DNA from: Roseovarius dicentrarchi
GTDB taxonomy: Bacteria > Pseudomonadota > Alphaproteobacteria > Rhodobacterales > Rhodobacteraceae
Reading direction: 5' to 3'
Assembly (NCBI RefSeq): GCF_003316635.1
Contig: NZ_QNQP01000026.1
Coordinates: 1-34,915, forward strand
DNA length: 34,915 nucleotides
Below the pieces are notes generated by a model. The model searched no databases. It was not told where the DNA came from and saw nothing but the letters and a program-made list of their open reading frames with translations. How positions within the stretch are numbered: position 1 is the stretch's first letter; every line of letters begins with the position of its first letter. The position numbers and the translations under genes are program-made. Below are positions 32,499-34,915 of this stretch, in pieces.

Positions 32499-32670
32499 TC
32501 GAAGATTCCGAGGCAGTCAAACGCGCGTTGCAAAAGGGCGCGATCCATCCTATCTTGTAGGTGCTCTTGGCAGGAGCAAGGCACTCGCCGTTCCGAAGCT
32601 GCAGGCAGCACTGCCCGAAGATTTCTCTAGCGATCCCCATCAGCTAACACTCTGGCTTGTAGGGCGGTAG
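32499..32670 (+). pseudogene. possible frameshifted antitoxin-like remnant
   Basis: One frame reads VLEDSEAVKRALQKG up to a stop at 32562-32564. An adjacent frame reads GRDPSYLVGALGRSKALAVPK and runs to the stop near 32670. Joined by a single frame change they weakly resemble addiction-module antidote proteins, which have a similar acidic-helix-ALG pattern. The match is weak, there is no intact gene, and this 240-bp gap between ietS and the DUF5623 gene may simply be non-coding. Confidence 0.25.
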
Positions 32671-32705
32671 GCGAGTGACGTTCGGTGTCAAGCTGGGAGA
32701 TAGCT

Positions 32706-34003
32706 ATGTTGATCGATGGACTTCGACCTACCACCCTCGTCGGGGTGAAACGCCTTGCCAAGCAACTCAAGAAAACAAATGGGATCAAGCATTCTGATGC
32801 GCTTGATCTCGCTGCTAAGTCTGCCGCTTGTGCAAATTTCCGCCACGCGCAACGCACTTTGCCTACCAGTGGTTTCGCCCGTTCCAAGTCCTACGTGCTT
32901 TTGACGATCTACTGGAGCGACAAGAAGCAGGGCCACCGCTGTGGTCGGGAAACTTTGCGGATTGAGCTTTCCATGCCAATCCTCGACCTCTGCCAAAAGA
33001 GTGCGCTGAGATATGTTCGCGGTTTCGGAAACCTTCGAATGGTTGCCGGAGACCATTTCGTGTGTGACGAAATTGCGCATACCCAAGAATATGCGCGGGA
33101 TCGGCTTTGCACCGCTGAGCGGTCGCTTCGCTTCATGGAGCATACCGGACTGCGCCCAAATCGAGACCGTAGAAATATCCCAGATTTTTGGACACCGACA
33201 AACTACCCAATATCGATCATTCAACAGACTGGGTAGATCCAGACAACGGTCAGTTCGTCCTGATCGATGAGCCCTATGGCAATGTGCCTGACGACGCAGA
33301 ACGTACCGATTGGGCAACTCGCAATGGTTGGCAGCTCGAAAAAGCATCGTGGCCTGGAATGTACCGGCCTTATGATTGCGATCTCTATGTCGGCATCGAC
33401 ACACGGTCCGGATACGACCTCGATGCCCTCATGGTAAAGATCAATGCCACACCAGAGCCAGCAGTCAGCGAAAACTGGACAGGCGAGTCCTCATCTTCGT
33501 GGGAAACGTTTCTCAGCCCCATGGCCAAAACGAAACAGGACGAACGGCGCGCAAGGTGTAAGGGGATGATCTATCCCTCTCCCAGCAAGGCAACCGTACC
33601 CTATAACTACAACCCTGGGTGTTCTCGCCGCCGTCCAGTTGGCGAACTCGGAATTGATGGTCATGTGCAGGCTGGACGAGTGATCAAGGCCGTGATGTCG
33701 TCGCAGTTTGCGCCAGGCGGGGTTTATTCGCGGTTGAATTCGCTTCGCTCAGATCTCGAGGATTGGCTGAGCCTTGAGATTGGTCGGGGGCAACTCGAAG
33801 GACCTGAGTTCTTCGAAGTCTACTATACTAGAACCGATGAGGATCAGGCGCGTCAACGGGCGTTGACCTCTGCTAACGACCTTGTTGCAACCCTTCGCGA
33901 CCTAACACGGATGTTGAAGAGCGCCTATCCGGATTGCGCCCCACTTCGCCAGCAGCTTCGACGCATTGAGATGTCCGTATCGATAATAGAGAAAGTGAGG
34001 TAG
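32706..34003 (+). pseudogene. DUF5623-like gene, frameshifted
   Basis: The first frame starts at the ATG at 32706 (GGGAG upstream) with LIDGLRPTTLVGVKRLAKQL and NFRHAQRTLP, the N-terminal pattern of DUF5623 proteins, and reads to 33236. The second frame (open from 33173 to 34003) continues with DKLPNIDHSTDWVDPDNGQF, LIDEPYG and a C-terminal region EIGRGQLEGPEFFEVYYTR, as one protein of about 430 residues would. The two frames overlap at 33173-33236, so a single-base change near 33170-33195 breaks the gene. It could be a real pseudogene, a sequencing error or, less likely, programmed frameshifting. Function is unknown. Confidence 0.65.
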
Positions 34004-34089
34004 TTTGTGTTGCGCGCCAAAGGATAATTTGGCTCGTAACAGCTCTGTTCTAGGCGCGGTAATAATCAAGCCAAAGGAATCGTCTGATC

Positions 34090-34371
34090 ATGGACTATCC
34101 GGTAATTTGTAGGGAAGCCTTTGCTTTGGTGGACGATATCAGCAACGGAGCTTTCAACAACGATTTCAGTGAACGCGGGACACTCGCTACGACTGTTGAG
34201 GTCGCCATGCCCGTCCTTGCGATTTTTCGTCAGTTGAACCCCAATGACCCGAACTCGATCGCTGATGCGCAATCTCGGCTTTTCAAAATTGCCTCGGCAG
34301 AGCAGGGCGTGTTCTCGCGCTATCCTGCTCTGGCTTCCTTTGCGCTTGGTGAAAGCATAGTCGTCCAATAA
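34090..34371 (+). CDS. small hypothetical protein
   Basis: Encodes 93 residues from the ATG at 34090, with AAAGGA about 11 bases upstream. The product is helical and mildly acidic, without membrane segments, cysteine motifs or a recognisable fold. One region, VAMPVLAIFRQLNPNDPNSIADAQSRL, looks like a globular helix pair. It follows the broken DUF5623 gene by 86 bp and ends before a strong hairpin at 34396-34423. I do not recognise a family. Confidence 0.5.
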   Translation: MDYPVICREAFALVDDISNGAFNNDFSERGTLATTVEVAMPVLAIFRQLNPNDPNSIADAQSRLFKIASAEQGVFSRYPALASFALGESIVVQ

Positions 34372-34395
34372 CGGCCCAAAAGGGCATCGAAGGGT

Positions 34396-34423
34396 CGAGC
34401 GAGGCAAGGGTTTGCCTCGCTTG
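34396..34423. terminator. hairpin between convergent genes
   Basis: AGCGAGGCAA (34398-34407) and TTGCCTCGCT (34412-34421) pair perfectly around a GGGT loop, extendable by two further pairs. It lies between the convergent genes ending at 34371 and 34452. The T-run after it is poor on both strands, so it is either a weak bidirectional terminator or a simple 3'-end stabilising hairpin. Confidence 0.5.
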
Positions 34424-34451
34424 TCCGCTGCAGTCGACGCAACACTGATTG

Positions 34452-34889
34452 CTAGCCAGCCTGCTCGCCACCTTTTCCTTCCCTGATACGGCGCAACAGC
34501 TCTTTGTCTGTTGGGTCGACACCGTTCATGATCGCCTCCACCTGACGAAGGTGCTGCGAGGCACGCCTCAGGTCCCGCGGGATGAGCGCTTCAGTTCTTG
34601 TCCGGGCTTTGTCCTCAACAACCTCGTGCCCTTCATGAACAGCCCACCCGATGAACCCCCTCTCGAAACGTTCTTTCGTTCGGTCGTCCAGGCGAAGTTC
34701 TTGAGTTGGCTCGCCTTCATGTATCCGGAAAACCTGATATTCCCGATGAAATCCACCCCGCCAGTTCTCTTTCAAACGGCCGGATTTTTTCGGTACTGTA
34801 ACCTGACGTCTGGAAATTCGCTCGAGGTGGGGGTCATGAGCCCCTGCTGGGGCGCGCCCCAGCAGGGGCTGCCCATTCTGGTATTCCAT
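34452..34889 (-). CDS. hypothetical basic protein
   Basis: Encodes 145 residues from the ATG at 34889; another ATG at 34904 would add five. The product is very rich in Arg, Lys and Glu, soluble, and helical at the C-terminus (DLRRASQHLRQVEAIMNGVDPTDKELLRRI). The N-terminal part is encoded across a 32-bp perfect palindrome (34839-34870), giving QPLLGRAPAGAH. I do not recognise a family. The charge suggests nucleic-acid contact, but no motif proves it. The start and any promoter lie at the window edge. Confidence 0.5.
   Translation of the reverse strand: MEYQNGQPLLGRAPAGAHDPHLERISRRQVTVPKKSGRLKENWRGGFHREYQVFRIHEGEPTQELRLDDRTKERFERGFIGWAVHEGHEVVEDKARTRTEALIPRDLRRASQHLRQVEAIMNGVDPTDKELLRRIREGKGGEQAG
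34839..34870. repeat. 32-bp perfect palindrome
   Basis: The left half is AGCCCCTGCTGGGGCG and the right half is its exact mirror. The GC-rich halves meet at GCGC with no spacer. It lies inside the N-terminal codons of the reverse-strand ORF. Both strands can form a long hairpin. Confidence 0.9.
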
Positions 34890-34915
34890 GGAGTTGCAAA
34901 CCAACCATGGAGAAG

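Overview
The window is GC-rich DNA from an alphaproteobacterial plasmid, most likely of the Rhodobacterales or a close relative. The evidence is a complete repABC replication and partition cassette (found only in Alphaproteobacteria), a DUF2493/Toprim gene pair often seen on Rhodobacterales plasmids, and GC-biased codon use throughout. No organism can be named from sequence alone.

Layout. (1) 1-2088: four 23-bp tandem repeats run into a 5'-truncated Toprim gene, followed by a DUF2493 gene and a small convergent ORF. (2) 2119-21317: a nearly complete type IVB (IncI/Dot-Icm-like) secretion apparatus in three main transcription units: dotD-dotC-dotB plus a small membrane protein (+); a long reverse-strand operon running from a DotF-like gene through icmC, icmD and icmB, four less familiar envelope genes, then traW, traX and traY/dotA (-); and dsbC-like, dotI, dotH, dotG and icmT (+). 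Most neighbours overlap by 1-11 bp, which suggests translational coupling. The two divergent control regions carry almost the same AT-rich palindrome (2119-2136 and 16541-16560), so one unidentified regulator may control the whole transfer region. No relaxase or coupling ATPase (DotL/DotM) is in the window. (3) 21269-25375: repABC, with an antisense RNA between repB and repC (consensus promoter and wobble-paired terminator both readable), two copies of an 18-bp parS-like palindrome, and an AT-rich origin candidate inside repC. (4) 25427-26189: a RelE/HigB-type toxin followed by a Xre antitoxin. (5) 26194-28998: a tyrosine recombinase divergent from a DUF1403 gene and a ScpB-like gene, with a 13-bp inverted repeat between them that looks like a recombinase core site. 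(6) 29132-32466: ietA-ietS, an AAA+ ATPase with a subtilisin-like protease, known from Agrobacterium Ti plasmids as a stability/incompatibility module and since counted among defence systems. (7) 32467-34915: decayed or unknown genes, including a frameshifted DUF5623 gene and an ORF containing a 32-bp perfect palindrome.

Together: a low-copy replicon keeps itself through repABC plus two addiction-type modules. It may resolve multimers or move by its own recombinase module. It also carries a type IVB conjugation channel whose DNA-processing genes must lie outside the window or be supplied in trans.
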